Below, piece after piece: positions 42,002-49,835 of a DNA stretch of 64,000 bases. The DNA is from JAMLJG01 sp035327585 (GTDB taxonomy: Bacteria > Verrucomicrobiota > Kiritimatiellia > CAIVKH01): positions 39,784-103,783 of the forward strand of contig DAOLDD010000010.1 of the NCBI GenBank assembly GCA_035327585.1, in the 5' to 3' direction. The notes under the pieces are model-generated. The model did not search any database. It saw nothing but the letters and a program-made list of their open reading frames with translations, and was not told the origin of the DNA. The first letter of the stretch is position 1, and each line of letters begins with the position of its first letter. Made by a program: the position numbers and the translations under genes.

Positions 42002-42901
42002 ATGAACAAGGTTCACCCCGCTCTGAAGTCCGGTCCCTGCCTTGAACTCGCGTACCTGCACGGTGGAATCGTGCATTACCGGCCCGGTGACCGACTCGCC
42101 CCGCGCGTTTTATGGGATCACGAACTGGTGTTGATGCTGGAGGGCAACGCGGTCTACGAACTGGACGGAAAACGACATGCGCTGGCGCCCGGCACGGCGA
42201 TCCTGGCCCGGCCCGGCGCGCGCGAGGCTTACGTTTGGGACCGGCATGGCGTGACACGGCACGCCTACTTTCATTTTGGCGTGCGGCGCATCCCGGCGGA
42301 TTGGCCCGCGCCAGAACGATGGCCCGTGGTGCGGCCCGCGCCCGACCCGGTGGTGGGTGACTTGTTCCGCCATGTCCTCGCGCGCATCAGTGCGCATCCG
42401 GACTGGCCCGCGGGCACGCCGGCCCGCGCCGACTGCCGGGTTGTCGAGGCGTTGATCGAGGCATTCCTTCGCCCGGTGACGCAGGGCGAGGGCGCCATTT
42501 CGATCCGGTTGCCGAAGGCGGTTCACCACGCGCTCAATCTCCTGCGGCAGACCCTGGAGCAGGATCCGCTGCGACCGGTAAATCTCTCCGCGCTCGCGCG
42601 CGCCGCGGGGGTGGGGGAGAAACACCTGTGCCGCCTGTTCAGCTCGACGGTCGGCCATCCGCCGCTCGCGACGTACCGGTTGCTGAAACTGCAGCTCGCG
42701 ATGTCGGTGCTGGTGCGATCGGATCTCGCAATCAAGGAGGTTTCCGCCCGCTGCGGCTTCGACAACCCGCTCTATTTCAGCCGCTGCTTCACCCGCGTGT
42801 ATGGATTGTCCCCCAGCGCGGCTCGCGCGCGGATGCAGCAGGGACACGCGCCGCCGCCAGGGCCGCTGCCCACTGAACTGTCGCCGCGTCTGTTCTGGTG
42901 A
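42002..42901 (+). CDS. AraC family regulator with cupin-type sensor domain
   Basis: 299 residues from ATG 42002. In-frame GTG 41927 and ATG 41966 are upstream alternatives lying in the AT-rich control region. Residues about 25-95 form a sugar-binding cupin-like barrel (ELVLMLEGNAVYELDGKRHALAPGT split over strands). The C-terminal AraC helices include LARAAGVGEKHLCRLF and SARCGFDNPLYFSRCFTRVYGLSP. It is divergent from the oxygenase fusion and is its most likely regulator. It differs from the cupin-less AraC downstream of the fusion, so the locus has two regulators. Confidence 0.88.
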   Translation: MNKVHPALKSGPCLELAYLHGGIVHYRPGDRLAPRVLWDHELVLMLEGNAVYELDGKRHALAPGTAILARPGAREAYVWDRHGVTRHAYFHFGVRRIPADWPAPERWPVVRPAPDPVVGDLFRHVLARISAHPDWPAGTPARADCRVVEALIEAFLRPVTQGEGAISIRLPKAVHHALNLLRQTLEQDPLRPVNLSALARAAGVGEKHLCRLFSSTVGHPPLATYRLLKLQLAMSVLVRSDLAIKEVSARCGFDNPLYFSRCFTRVYGLSPSAARARMQQGHAPPPGPLPTELSPRLFW

Positions 42902-42961
42902 ACGCGAACGACGCGATTTTTGGGCTCGCCAGCGCGGGGCCGTCGTCCGCATCCTCGCCGC

Positions 42962-43705
42962 ATGACACGAAAAATTACCACCACCAAGCGGGCCGACGGA
43001 CGGCGTTTTGACGAGTTGAGACCGGTCTCCTTCAAGCCGGATGTCGCGCCGAGCGCGACCGGATCCGTGCTCGTTTCGATGGGCCGCACGCAGGTCATCT
43101 GCGCCGCTTCGGTGGACGAGGATGTTCCGGTTTGGATGAAGCGCCAGAAAGTCAGCGGCGGCTGGGTGACGGCGGAGTACAGCCTGCTGCCGTATTCCAC
43201 CACGGAGCGTTCGCGTCGCGAGGCGTCGACGGGAAAAATCAGCGGCCGCACGCAGGAAATCCAGCGTCTCATCGGCCGCGCCATGCGCGCGGTGATCGAC
43301 CTTGAGGCGCTGGGCCCGCGCACCGTGTGGATTGATTGCGACGTGCTGCAGGCGGATGGCGGCACGCGCACCGCCGCGATCACCGGGGCCTGGGTCGCGG
43401 TGCGCCGCGCGTTCGACCGGCTGCGCGCCGAAGGACGCCTCACGAACGATCCGCTCCCCGCCTCCGTTGCCGCGATCAGCGTCGGTGTGGTCGGCGGGCG
43501 TCCGCTGCTGGACCTCAACTATGAGGAAGACGCCGCCGCCGGCGTGGATATGAATGTGGTGATGACCGGCACAGGCGCGTTCGTCGAAGTGCAGGGCACC
43601 GCGGAGGAGAACCCCTTTTCGCGCGCCGAACTCGACGCGATGCTGAAACTCGCGGAGCGCGGCATCAAGAAGTTGATCACCGCCCAACGCGCCGCACTGG
43701 GTTGA
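42962..43705 (+). CDS. rph: Ribonuclease PH
   Basis: 247 residues. Phosphorolytic 3' exoribonuclease that trims tRNA precursors. MTRKITTTKRADGRRFDELRPV is the family start (split over the N-terminal strand). VLVSMGRTQVICAASVDE, EYSLLPYSTTERSRREA, DCDVLQADGGTRTAAITGA and DLNYEEDAAAGVDMN carry the phosphate- and metal-binding residues. ATG 42962 is chosen over an upstream in-frame Met for this reason. Confidence 0.95.
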   Translation: MTRKITTTKRADGRRFDELRPVSFKPDVAPSATGSVLVSMGRTQVICAASVDEDVPVWMKRQKVSGGWVTAEYSLLPYSTTERSRREASTGKISGRTQEIQRLIGRAMRAVIDLEALGPRTVWIDCDVLQADGGTRTAAITGAWVAVRRAFDRLRAEGRLTNDPLPASVAAISVGVVGGRPLLDLNYEEDAAAGVDMNVVMTGTGAFVEVQGTAEENPFSRAELDAMLKLAERGIKKLITAQRAALG

Positions 43706-44080
43706 ACACACCGCGAGGGGTCCGAATTATCAGGCGACCGGCGACTCGTCCTCGTCGTCGTCCTCGTTCCTGATCCTCAACCACCAATGGACGCGAATCG
43801 CCACGAATGCGTCTGTGACCTCTGCGATATCAGCGGTTGCCCCTTTTTTTAACCGCGGATTTAGCGGATTTACGCGGATTCATTTGGGGTCGCGGCAGGG
43901 TCGTGGGCTGGCGCCAATCAACCGCCGATGGCGCAGAGTTCACAGATGGGGAGGTCCCTCCGGAAATTCGCGTAATTCGCGCAATTCGCGGTTCCCCCTC
44001 CGTGTCCTCCCGCCTTCGCTAACGCTACGGCGGACAAGCCGTGGTAAATCCGGATCGACGAGGACGAGGAGGACGAGGGG
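43706..44080. repeat. Gene-free region of degenerate simple repeats
   Basis: 375 bases without a supportable gene. It contains CTCGTCCTCGTCGTCGTCC near 43745 and its rough reverse complement near 44056. Other elements are ACCGCGGATTTAGCGGATTT, three AATTCGCG copies on a nine-base period (43965, 43974, 43983), and CGCTACGGCGGACAAGCC (about 44023-44041). Such material is common between genes in PVC-phylum genomes. The GACGAG arms flank the block as a long imperfect inverted repeat, which could end both rph and trxA transcripts. Confidence 0.6.
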
Positions 44081-44410
44081 TCAGCCGATCAGCGATTCGA
44101 CTTTGGCCTTCAGCGCGGCCTTGGGCATCGCGCCGACCATCTGGCCGGCCACGGTGCCGCCCTTGATGACGAGCAGGGTCGGAATGGAGCGCACGCCGTA
44201 TTGCTGGGCGAGTTCGGGCGCTTCGTCCACGTTCACCTTGACGATCTTGAGCTGGCCCGCCATCTCGCCGCCCAGTTCCTCCAGCACCGGCGCGATGGCG
44301 CGGCAGGGCCCGCACCACTCAGCCCAGAAATCGACAAGAACAGGGGTCGCGGAAGAAGTGACTTCGGACGCCCAAGAGGCGCCGTTTACGTTGGTGATGT
44401 TTCCAGCCAT
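44081..44410 (-). CDS. trxA: Thioredoxin
   Basis: 109 residues with the canonical fold and redox motif FWAEWCGPCR. KVNVDEAPELAQQYGVRSIPTLL supplies the cis-Pro loop. Cytoplasmic dithiol-disulfide oxidoreductase. It is the second gene after the repeat-rich membrane protein, with a 57-base gap. A ribosome site AAAAGGAG is seen on the minus strand. Confidence 0.96.
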   Translation of the reverse strand: MAGNITNVNGASWASEVTSSATPVLVDFWAEWCGPCRAIAPVLEELGGEMAGQLKIVKVNVDEAPELAQQYGVRSIPTLLVIKGGTVAGQMVGAMPKAALKAKVESLIG

Positions 44411-44467
44411 GAAATGAACTCCTTTTATCTGCGTCGCGTTAGCGGCGTGATCCTTACTCGAATTCGA

Positions 44468-45382
44468 TCAGATACGCCCGGGAAACGGCAGTTCCGGCGC
44501 AATGGTCTGCGCGGCCAGTACGTAAATCAGGACGCAGGCGATCAGCGTTGCAACAAGGGCCAGCACGGAGAAGGCTGTTCCAGCGCTTTCCTCCTCGTCT
44601 CCTTCGACCGAAATCGTGGAGGGTCCCTGCGACACGGACGGGTCCGGGCGCGCGATCGTGAGTGCCTTGCGCGCCGTGGTGCCGTCCGGGCGTTTGATCC
44701 GGATCGTCTTGGGCCGGGTGGTGGGCCGCTCGGATCCGCCATCGGCGGGCAGGTCGATGCGCGCGGTCTCGCTCTTCTTCGCCTCGGAAACGGCGCGCTC
44801 GGTCGGCGTGGGTTCCGCGACAGCCGCGGGACGCTTCAAGGCAATCGTCTTCGGCGCGGTGGGCGTCGGTGGTGGGGGCGTCGGAATCCCCACGGGAATC
44901 GTGGTGCGCTTGAACACATCCTCGGAGCCCGCAGGCATCGGCATCCGGGGTCCCGGGGGCGCGCCCGGCGTCTTTTTGAATGCTTCCTCCGGAATGCTGA
45001 TCCGGGTGGTTTCGGTCTTCTTCGTCTCCGCGACTTCGACGCGCATGGTGTCGTTCAGCGCGCGGCGACCGACCGATTGCGTCTCCGTCTTGACCTTCTG
45101 CGTTTCAACTTTTGCGGCGATGGGTACATCAATGCGCACCGTGCTGCGCTTGGCGACCGGCGGCTGCTCCGGGGCCACCGGCTGCGTGTCGCCGACGGAG
45201 GCGGCGGCGGGCGGGGGCATCGCCATCGAGAGGTCGATGCGCGTGGTTTCCGTTTTCTTGTCCGCGGGCCGGATCGGCACGGCGGGTTTGGATTCACGCG
45301 GTGGAATGCCGGCGCTGGCCAGGTTGAGTTTGATTTTCGGTGGGGCGGCGTCGCCCGGGGAATTGGTTTGTTCGTCAGCCAT
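44468..45382 (-). CDS. Tail-anchored repeat protein with KTETTRI-type motifs
   Basis: 304 residues. The body (about 1-260) is low-complexity, rich in Pro, Thr and Lys. A short motif, Lys-x-Thr/Ser-x-T-x-R-I-x-(Leu/Val/Ile)-Pro, recurs about eight times (for example KKTETTRIDL, KKTETTRISIP, KKSETARIDLP, FKRTTIPVGIP). One hydrophobic helix near the C-terminus (AFSVLALVATLIACVLIYVLAA) would anchor it, leaving about 14 residues beyond. No known family comes to mind. The repeated TxRI motif may be a docking site for a partner. GGGAG precedes the ATG. Confidence 0.6.
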   Translation of the reverse strand: MADEQTNSPGDAAPPKIKLNLASAGIPPRESKPAVPIRPADKKTETTRIDLSMAMPPPAAASVGDTQPVAPEQPPVAKRSTVRIDVPIAAKVETQKVKTETQSVGRRALNDTMRVEVAETKKTETTRISIPEEAFKKTPGAPPGPRMPMPAGSEDVFKRTTIPVGIPTPPPPTPTAPKTIALKRPAAVAEPTPTERAVSEAKKSETARIDLPADGGSERPTTRPKTIRIKRPDGTTARKALTIARPDPSVSQGPSTISVEGDEEESAGTAFSVLALVATLIACVLIYVLAAQTIAPELPFPGRI

Positions 45383-45449
45383 GACTGCTCCCTACTTGAG
45401 GCAAGGGTAGGCCATCACCGTCGTACCGGTCAATCCCGTTCCCGCTGGT

Positions 45450-45478
45450 TTGCTTCCCGTGCCGCGGGTGGATATGTT
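45450..45478 (+). promoter_or_regulatory. Candidate promoter giving a leaderless lipoprotein mRNA
   Basis: TTGCTT at 45450-45455 and TATGTT at 45473-45478 are 17 bases apart. The first base of the GTG start at 45485 lies seven bases past the -10, so the transcript could start at the codon itself. No ribosome site is visible. Confidence 0.4.
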
Positions 45479-45484
45479 GGCCGC

Positions 45485-45982
45485 GTGAACAGATTGCGAC
45501 GAAACCTATTCGGCGTCCTGCTGCTCGCCGCGTCGGCCGGGCTGTCAGCGTGTTCGCCCCCCGACGACGGTGCGCGCGAGAGGCTCGCGGCGTTGGAGGG
45601 CGAGCCGTTGCCCGCCGGGCCCGTGGTCCAAATCCGCGAGGAGGACGTGCTTGAGCTGGTGAAGGAGCAGCCCGCTCCGGAAGGCGACGGCACCGTGGTG
45701 GAGTGGCTGCAACGCACCCTCGTATCGCCGCGCGCGCAGGCGCTCTTCCCCCGTTGGACCGTCCAGCGCCGCGGCGCGAGCCGCTTCGAGGTCCGGTTCA
45801 CCTACACATGGATCGACCGGGCCAACCAGATCGAAAATCGCGGCTTCCGCTGGCAGGTCGATGGCGCCTTGCGCACGGTCAAGGGGCCCGAGGAACTTGA
45901 AGTCGGGGAAAGCGCCCGCGCGCGATCGATGTCGGACCAGCAGCAGCGGCGCGCCGAAAATCCCGAATACAACCTGTACTGA
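45485..45982 (+). CDS. Putative lipoprotein of unknown function
   Basis: 165 residues from GTG 45485. Upstream in-frame sequence is a shadow of the minus-strand gene. VNRLRRNLFGVLLLAASAGLSAC is split into a basic start and hydrophobic core ending in a lipobox, Leu-Ser-Ala-Cys. The mature part is small and strand-rich (VRFTYTWIDRANQIENRGFRWQVDG) with a charged tail. I recognise no family. It ends four bases before mutY and is probably co-transcribed with it. Confidence 0.65.
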   Translation: MNRLRRNLFGVLLLAASAGLSACSPPDDGARERLAALEGEPLPAGPVVQIREEDVLELVKEQPAPEGDGTVVEWLQRTLVSPRAQALFPRWTVQRRGASRFEVRFTYTWIDRANQIENRGFRWQVDGALRTVKGPEELEVGESARARSMSDQQQRRAENPEYNLY

Positions 45983-45985
45983 CGC

Positions 45986-47098
45986 GTGGCCTCCCCGATC
46001 CCCAATACCCGCCGCGCCGCCCTCCAGGAAGCCCTGCTGGCTTGGTACGCCGCCTCGGCGCGTGACCTGCCCTGGCGCCGCCGCCGTACGCCGTACCGCG
46101 TGTGGCTCTCCGAAATCATGCTCCAGCAAACGCGCGTTGACCAGGTTATCGGCTATTACCGACGGTTCCTGCGCCGATTCCCATCGATCCGCGCGCTGGC
46201 CGCCGCGCCGTCCGGCGATGTGCTCAAAGTCTGGGAGGGCCTCGGCTACTACACCCGCGCGCGCCAGCTCCACGCCGCCGCGAAGAAAATCGCCGCGGAA
46301 CACGGCGGTCGCTTCCCGCGCGAACTGGACGCGATTCGCGCGCTGCCCGGCATCGGTCCCTACACCGCGGCGGCAATCGGCAGCCTCGCCTTCGGGCATC
46401 ACGCCGCGGTCGTCGACGGCAATGTCATCCGCGTGCTGACGCGCCTGTTTGCCATCGCCGACGATGTCGGCAAACCGTCGGCCCGGCGCGCGGTGCAGGC
46501 GCTCGCCGACGACCTGCTGCCCCGCGGCCGCGCCGGCGCGTTCAACGAAGCACTGATGGAACTCGGCGCCACCGTCTGTACGCCGCGCGCGCCGCGCTGC
46601 GACGCGTGTCCCGTGCGCGCCCACTGCGCGGCGTTCGCCGCCGGCACGCCGACCGCGTACCCGCGCAAGGCGAAAAAGGCGCCGGTACCCCACAAACACG
46701 TCGGCGCGGGCGTCGTGATCGACGCGCGCGGGCGCTTCCTCATCGCGCAGCGCAAGGAGACGTCGATGCTCGGCGGCATGTGGGAATTTCCCGGCGGCAC
46801 GCGTGAACCCGGCGAGACGAATGAAGAATGCATCGCCCGCGAGTTGAAGGAGGAGCTGGACATCGACGTTGAAGTCGGCGCGCGCCTCATCACCGTTCCG
46901 CACGCGTTCAGCCACTTCACGATGGACCTGCACGCGCACCGCTGCCGCCTGCGCGCCGGTCGCCCCCGCGCCATCCACTGCGCCGCCTGGCGCTGGGTGA
47001 CGATGGCCGAATTCGATCAATTCCCCTTCGGCCGCGCCGACCAGCACATCATCGCGTTCTTGCGCCGCCAGCAAAAGGATGCACCGCGGAGGCGCTGA
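45986..47098 (+). CDS. mutY: A/G-specific adenine glycosylase MutY with C-terminal Nudix domain
   Basis: 370 residues from GTG 45986. The N-terminal HhH-GPD glycosylase has the catalytic Glu in EIMLQQTRVDQV and Asp in AVVDGNVIRVL, the hairpin LPGIGPYTAAAIG, and a 4Fe-4S cluster CTPRAPRCDACPVRAHC. It removes A mispaired with 8-oxo-G. The C-terminal domain (about 235-365) reads as a Nudix fold. Its box GGTREPGETNEECIARELKE continuing into ELDI keeps the G-x5-E-x7-RE-x2-EE hydrolase pattern except Asp for the last Gly. MutY C-domains usually have a degenerate box, so this one may still hydrolyse 8-oxo-dGTP. Confidence 0.93.
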   Translation: MASPIPNTRRAALQEALLAWYAASARDLPWRRRRTPYRVWLSEIMLQQTRVDQVIGYYRRFLRRFPSIRALAAAPSGDVLKVWEGLGYYTRARQLHAAAKKIAAEHGGRFPRELDAIRALPGIGPYTAAAIGSLAFGHHAAVVDGNVIRVLTRLFAIADDVGKPSARRAVQALADDLLPRGRAGAFNEALMELGATVCTPRAPRCDACPVRAHCAAFAAGTPTAYPRKAKKAPVPHKHVGAGVVIDARGRFLIAQRKETSMLGGMWEFPGGTREPGETNEECIARELKEELDIDVEVGARLITVPHAFSHFTMDLHAHRCRLRAGRPRAIHCAAWRWVTMAEFDQFPFGRADQHIIAFLRRQQKDAPRRR

Positions 47099-47160
47099 TC
47101 ACGCGGAGCTGCGAAATATGTTCCATCCATGCCTCTCTGCGTGCTCAGCGTCTCCGCGGT
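47083..47160. terminator. Long imperfect inverted repeat between convergent mutY and algI-like genes
   Basis: 47083-47109 (starting ACCGCGGAGGCGCTGA) and 47134-47160 (ending CAGCGTCTCCGCGGT) are reverse complements with about four mismatches over 27 bases. The loop is about 24 bases. The mutY stop codon lies inside the left arm. This suits a bidirectional terminator and is built from the CGCGGAGACGCTGAG type of intergenic repeat. Confidence 0.6.
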
Positions 47161-47172
47161 CAAATATTCGGG

Positions 47173-48597
47173 CTAGAACTGAAAATACAGATACGGCGTC
47201 TGCAGGTTGACCGAGCCGAGGGCGACGAATACGACGAGCAGGCCCCAGCCGATCGCGCGCGCCCACGCCGGCAGCTTTGCGCAACGTTCATTCAACCGCC
47301 CGTGCTCCTGCGCGAATTCCACGACATACCAGCCGACCAGCAGCGCGACGTAGAACCAGAGGTAGGGCGGAAAGCCCGTCGCGCCGTTCAGGCCGAGCAA
47401 TGCGCGCGTCATCGTCCAGATCGCGGGCAGGTCCGGCGAGCGGAAGAAGAGCGCCGCCACCATGCTGATGAAGAAGATCAGCGCGTGGCTGCCGATCATG
47501 CCGAATGTGATGCGGCCCGTGCTCCTCGACCGCAAACCGTATTTCTTCATGCCCGCGCGGATGAGGTAGTACGCGATCAGCATTGAAGCGTTCCACAGGC
47601 CCCACAGCGCGAAGTTCCAGCGCGCGCCGTGCCAGAGCCCGCAGAGGAACAGCACGATCACCGCGTTCAGCATCGCGCGCCCGTTGCCCTTGCGGAAACC
47701 GCCGAGCGAATTGAAGAGGTAGTCGCGGAACCAGCCCGTCAGCGTCATGTGCCAGCGATTCCACCAGTCGGTGATGTTTACGCCCATGATCGGGCGGCGG
47801 AAATTCTCCAGCAGGTTCACGCCGAACAGGCGGGCCGAGCCGATCGCCATGTCCGCGTAGCCCGCGAAATCGAAATAGATCTGGCCATAGAAACACGCCA
47901 GCGCGAGCCAGGCCACGCCGGGCGAGCAGGCGTCCGGATTCGAGAACGCGCCGTTCACCACGATGGCCAGACGATCCGCGATCACCATCTTGCGGAACAA
48001 ACCGATCAGGATGCGGCAAAGCCCCGCGCGGATGTTCTCCATGCGCAACGCCGCCAGGTTGTTGAGCTGCGGCAACAGGTGCGTCGCGCGCTCAATCGGT
48101 CCCGCGACAAGCTGCGGGAAGAACGAGACGAAGAGGGAGAACGAAAGCAAATCGCGCTCCGCCGGATATTGCCGGCGATACACCTGGAACGTGTAGCTGA
48201 TCGTCTGGAACGTGTAGAACGAGATGCCCGCCGGCAGGATGAAGCCGAGCGGCTCCCAGTGGCCTTCGAAGCCCAACAGCCGCCCGAGTCCCACGACGTT
48301 TCCGCCGAGGAAGTCGGCGTATTTATAAAAGCCGAGCAGGCCGAGATTGCCCAGCAGACTCAACCCGAGCCAAAGCCGCCGCAAGCCCACGCGTTGCGTG
48401 CGCTCCAACAGCAGGCCCATGTTGTAGTCGAGCACCGTGGAGACCACCAGCAGGAGGCCGTAGTACGGCAGCTCCCAGCAGTAGAACACATAGCTGGCCC
48501 CGAGCAGCATGATCTGCCGCCCGCGTTTCGGCAGCAATGCATACAGCGCCAGCACGACCGGCAGGAACAGTGCGTAGGTGTAGGTGTTGAACCACAT
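47173..48597 (-). CDS. AlgI-like MBOAT O-acetyltransferase
   Basis: 474 residues, about 11 transmembrane helices, from ATG 48597. Membrane-bound O-acyltransferase signatures: GISFYTFQTISYTFQVYR, FFPQLVAGPIER, FDFAGYADMAIGSARLFG, NITDWWNRWHMTLTGWFRDY and the active-site His in LCGLWHGARWNF. AlgI/DltB/PatA-type members move acetyl or acyl groups across the membrane to exopolysaccharide, alginate or peptidoglycan. The next gene upstream in the transcript encodes an SGNH protein, the usual periplasmic partner, two bases away. Confidence 0.93.
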   Translation of the reverse strand: MWFNTYTYALFLPVVLALYALLPKRGRQIMLLGASYVFYCWELPYYGLLLVVSTVLDYNMGLLLERTQRVGLRRLWLGLSLLGNLGLLGFYKYADFLGGNVVGLGRLLGFEGHWEPLGFILPAGISFYTFQTISYTFQVYRRQYPAERDLLSFSLFVSFFPQLVAGPIERATHLLPQLNNLAALRMENIRAGLCRILIGLFRKMVIADRLAIVVNGAFSNPDACSPGVAWLALACFYGQIYFDFAGYADMAIGSARLFGVNLLENFRRPIMGVNITDWWNRWHMTLTGWFRDYLFNSLGGFRKGNGRAMLNAVIVLFLCGLWHGARWNFALWGLWNASMLIAYYLIRAGMKKYGLRSRSTGRITFGMIGSHALIFFISMVAALFFRSPDLPAIWTMTRALLGLNGATGFPPYLWFYVALLVGWYVVEFAQEHGRLNERCAKLPAWARAIGWGLLVVFVALGSVNLQTPYLYFQF

Positions 48598-48599
48598 GG

Positions 48600-49658
48600 T
48601 CAGTGCGCGAGCAACGGGGTGACGACGTCGATGAGGTGCTCGCAATAGTACTGGTGATAGTCGCCGCGGAAGTGCAGGCCGTCGAAGAACGCCGCGGCCG
48701 GATACAACGCGCTGTCGTCGCGGAAATCGAGTCCGCGTTCCGCCGCCGCCGCCGCGAAATCAGCGAGGAACGCGCGATTCGGAGCGAAGAGCGAATCGTC
48801 CGGTTCAACGTGGTGCGGGGTCGCGATCACGAGATGCCGTTTTGCCGGGATCGCGCGGAACGCATCGAGGAATTCGTCCAACAGCACGCGCGCCTCCGGT
48901 GGATAGATGACCTCCAGGCGTCCAGTGGGTTTCCGCCACGGCGGTCCACCGAACGAACCGCGCTTCTTCAGGTGCTCCAGCCGCCACGGGTGATAATTCA
49001 GCGCGGGTGCGTAGAGGCCGATCAGCAGGCCGCCCCATTGCTGGTCGAGCCACGACCAACCGAAGTCGCGGAATCGCAGCAGCGCCGCGCGGTCCCACGC
49101 CGCGTACGTCAGCCAGTCCTCCAGCTTCACGTGGCGCGTCGTGTACGCCTCCGGCAGCGCGGACCAGATTTCGGGACGCGTCGCGAGGCGGGGCAGGTCG
49201 GTGCGGCACTGCGACATCGGGCGGTCGAGGTTGAACCCGCTGAAATCCGCCACGCCCAGCGCCGCGATCACCAGTTCCGGCGCCGCCTCGCGCAAGCGCG
49301 TCGCGAGCAACGTCAGCTCGATGGAGGTCACGCCGTCGAACGACCAGTTTAACACCTCGACCCGCTCAAAGCCGCCCGCCCGCTGCGCCGTCAGCGCGCG
49401 TTCCAGTTTGTCCGCGTAGATGCGATTCGCCGGGATCTCCCCCGCGTACGCCTGCGAATTCGACAGCAACACCACGCGTGCCACGCCGGCCGACGCCGGT
49501 CCGAGGGTCGTGAATTCCGGCCACCCGCGATAGCGATGCGGATTCCGCGAAACCGCCTCCGACGTCGGAACCACCGGCAGCTCCCGCCGCGCCGCCCACT
49601 CCGCCCCCGCCAGCACCGCGAGGAAGAGCAACAGGGAAATGCCGGTGGTGCGTTTCAT
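48600..49658 (-). CDS. Membrane-anchored SGNH-type hydrolase/acetyltransferase partner of AlgI-like protein
   Basis: 352 residues from ATG 49658. An N-terminal membrane segment (TTGISLLLFLAVLAGAEWAA) leads to an SGNH/GDSL-like fold. Block I is VVLLSNSQAYAGE with the nucleophile Ser. GVADFSGFN may be block III. FFDGLHFRGDYHQYY supplies the C-terminal Asp-x-x-His dyad. As with AlgJ/AlgX/PatB, it would receive acetyl from the MBOAT enzyme and transfer it to a polysaccharide. The two genes form a tight operon. Confidence 0.8.
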   Translation of the reverse strand: MKRTTGISLLLFLAVLAGAEWAARRELPVVPTSEAVSRNPHRYRGWPEFTTLGPASAGVARVVLLSNSQAYAGEIPANRIYADKLERALTAQRAGGFERVEVLNWSFDGVTSIELTLLATRLREAAPELVIAALGVADFSGFNLDRPMSQCRTDLPRLATRPEIWSALPEAYTTRHVKLEDWLTYAAWDRAALLRFRDFGWSWLDQQWGGLLIGLYAPALNYHPWRLEHLKKRGSFGGPPWRKPTGRLEVIYPPEARVLLDEFLDAFRAIPAKRHLVIATPHHVEPDDSLFAPNRAFLADFAAAAAERGLDFRDDSALYPAAAFFDGLHFRGDYHQYYCEHLIDVVTPLLAH

Positions 49659-49667
49659 GCCGAAATC

Positions 49668-49696
49668 AACCACGGATGAACACGAATGGACACGGA
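49668..49696. repeat. PVC-type intergenic simple repeat
   Basis: AACCACGGATGAACACGAAT followed by GGACACGGA, just upstream of the SGNH gene. The CACGGATGAACACGGA pattern recurs between genes in many Planctomycetes and Verrucomicrobia. Its role is unknown. Confidence 0.5.
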
Positions 49697-49724
49697 GCTT
49701 TTCGCGGTTTGCAGGGTCTGTAAA

Positions 49725-49767
49725 TTACAGACGTTGTAAGCCCGGAAAAAAGGAATTACAGACGTTG
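49725..49767 (+). repeat. Bipartite repeat, copy B: TTACAGACGTTGTAA and TTACAGACGTTG, 31 bp apart
   Basis: Boxes start at 49725 and 49756, identical to copy A at 9977-10019 in both box sequence and spacing. The A-rich spacer is only partly conserved. Conservation of boxes and distance but not of spacer sequence argues for a bound site rather than simple duplication. It lies about 67 bases upstream of the SGNH start, on the opposite strand orientation. Confidence 0.6.
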
Positions 49768-49783
49768 AAAATAATGACGAAAC

Positions 49784-49833
49784 CCGAATGACGAAATGAC
49801 CAATGGTTCGGCATTCGGAAATTCGTCATTCGG
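49784..49833 (-). terminator. Hairpin terminator after frr
   Basis: CCGAATGACGAA (49784-49795) and TTCGTCATTCGG (49822-49833) are perfect 12-base inverted arms with a 26-base loop. They begin three bases past the frr stop on the minus strand. The CGAATGACGAA sequence is a common intergenic repeat in PVC genomes and here probably serves as the end of the pyrH-frr transcript. Confidence 0.65.
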
Positions 49834-49835
49834 AT

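Noticed and set aside
44201..45484. Long N-terminal extension of the 45485 lipoprotein
   Set aside because: It is antisense to trxA and the repeat-rich membrane protein. The signal peptide and lipobox only make sense from GTG 45485.
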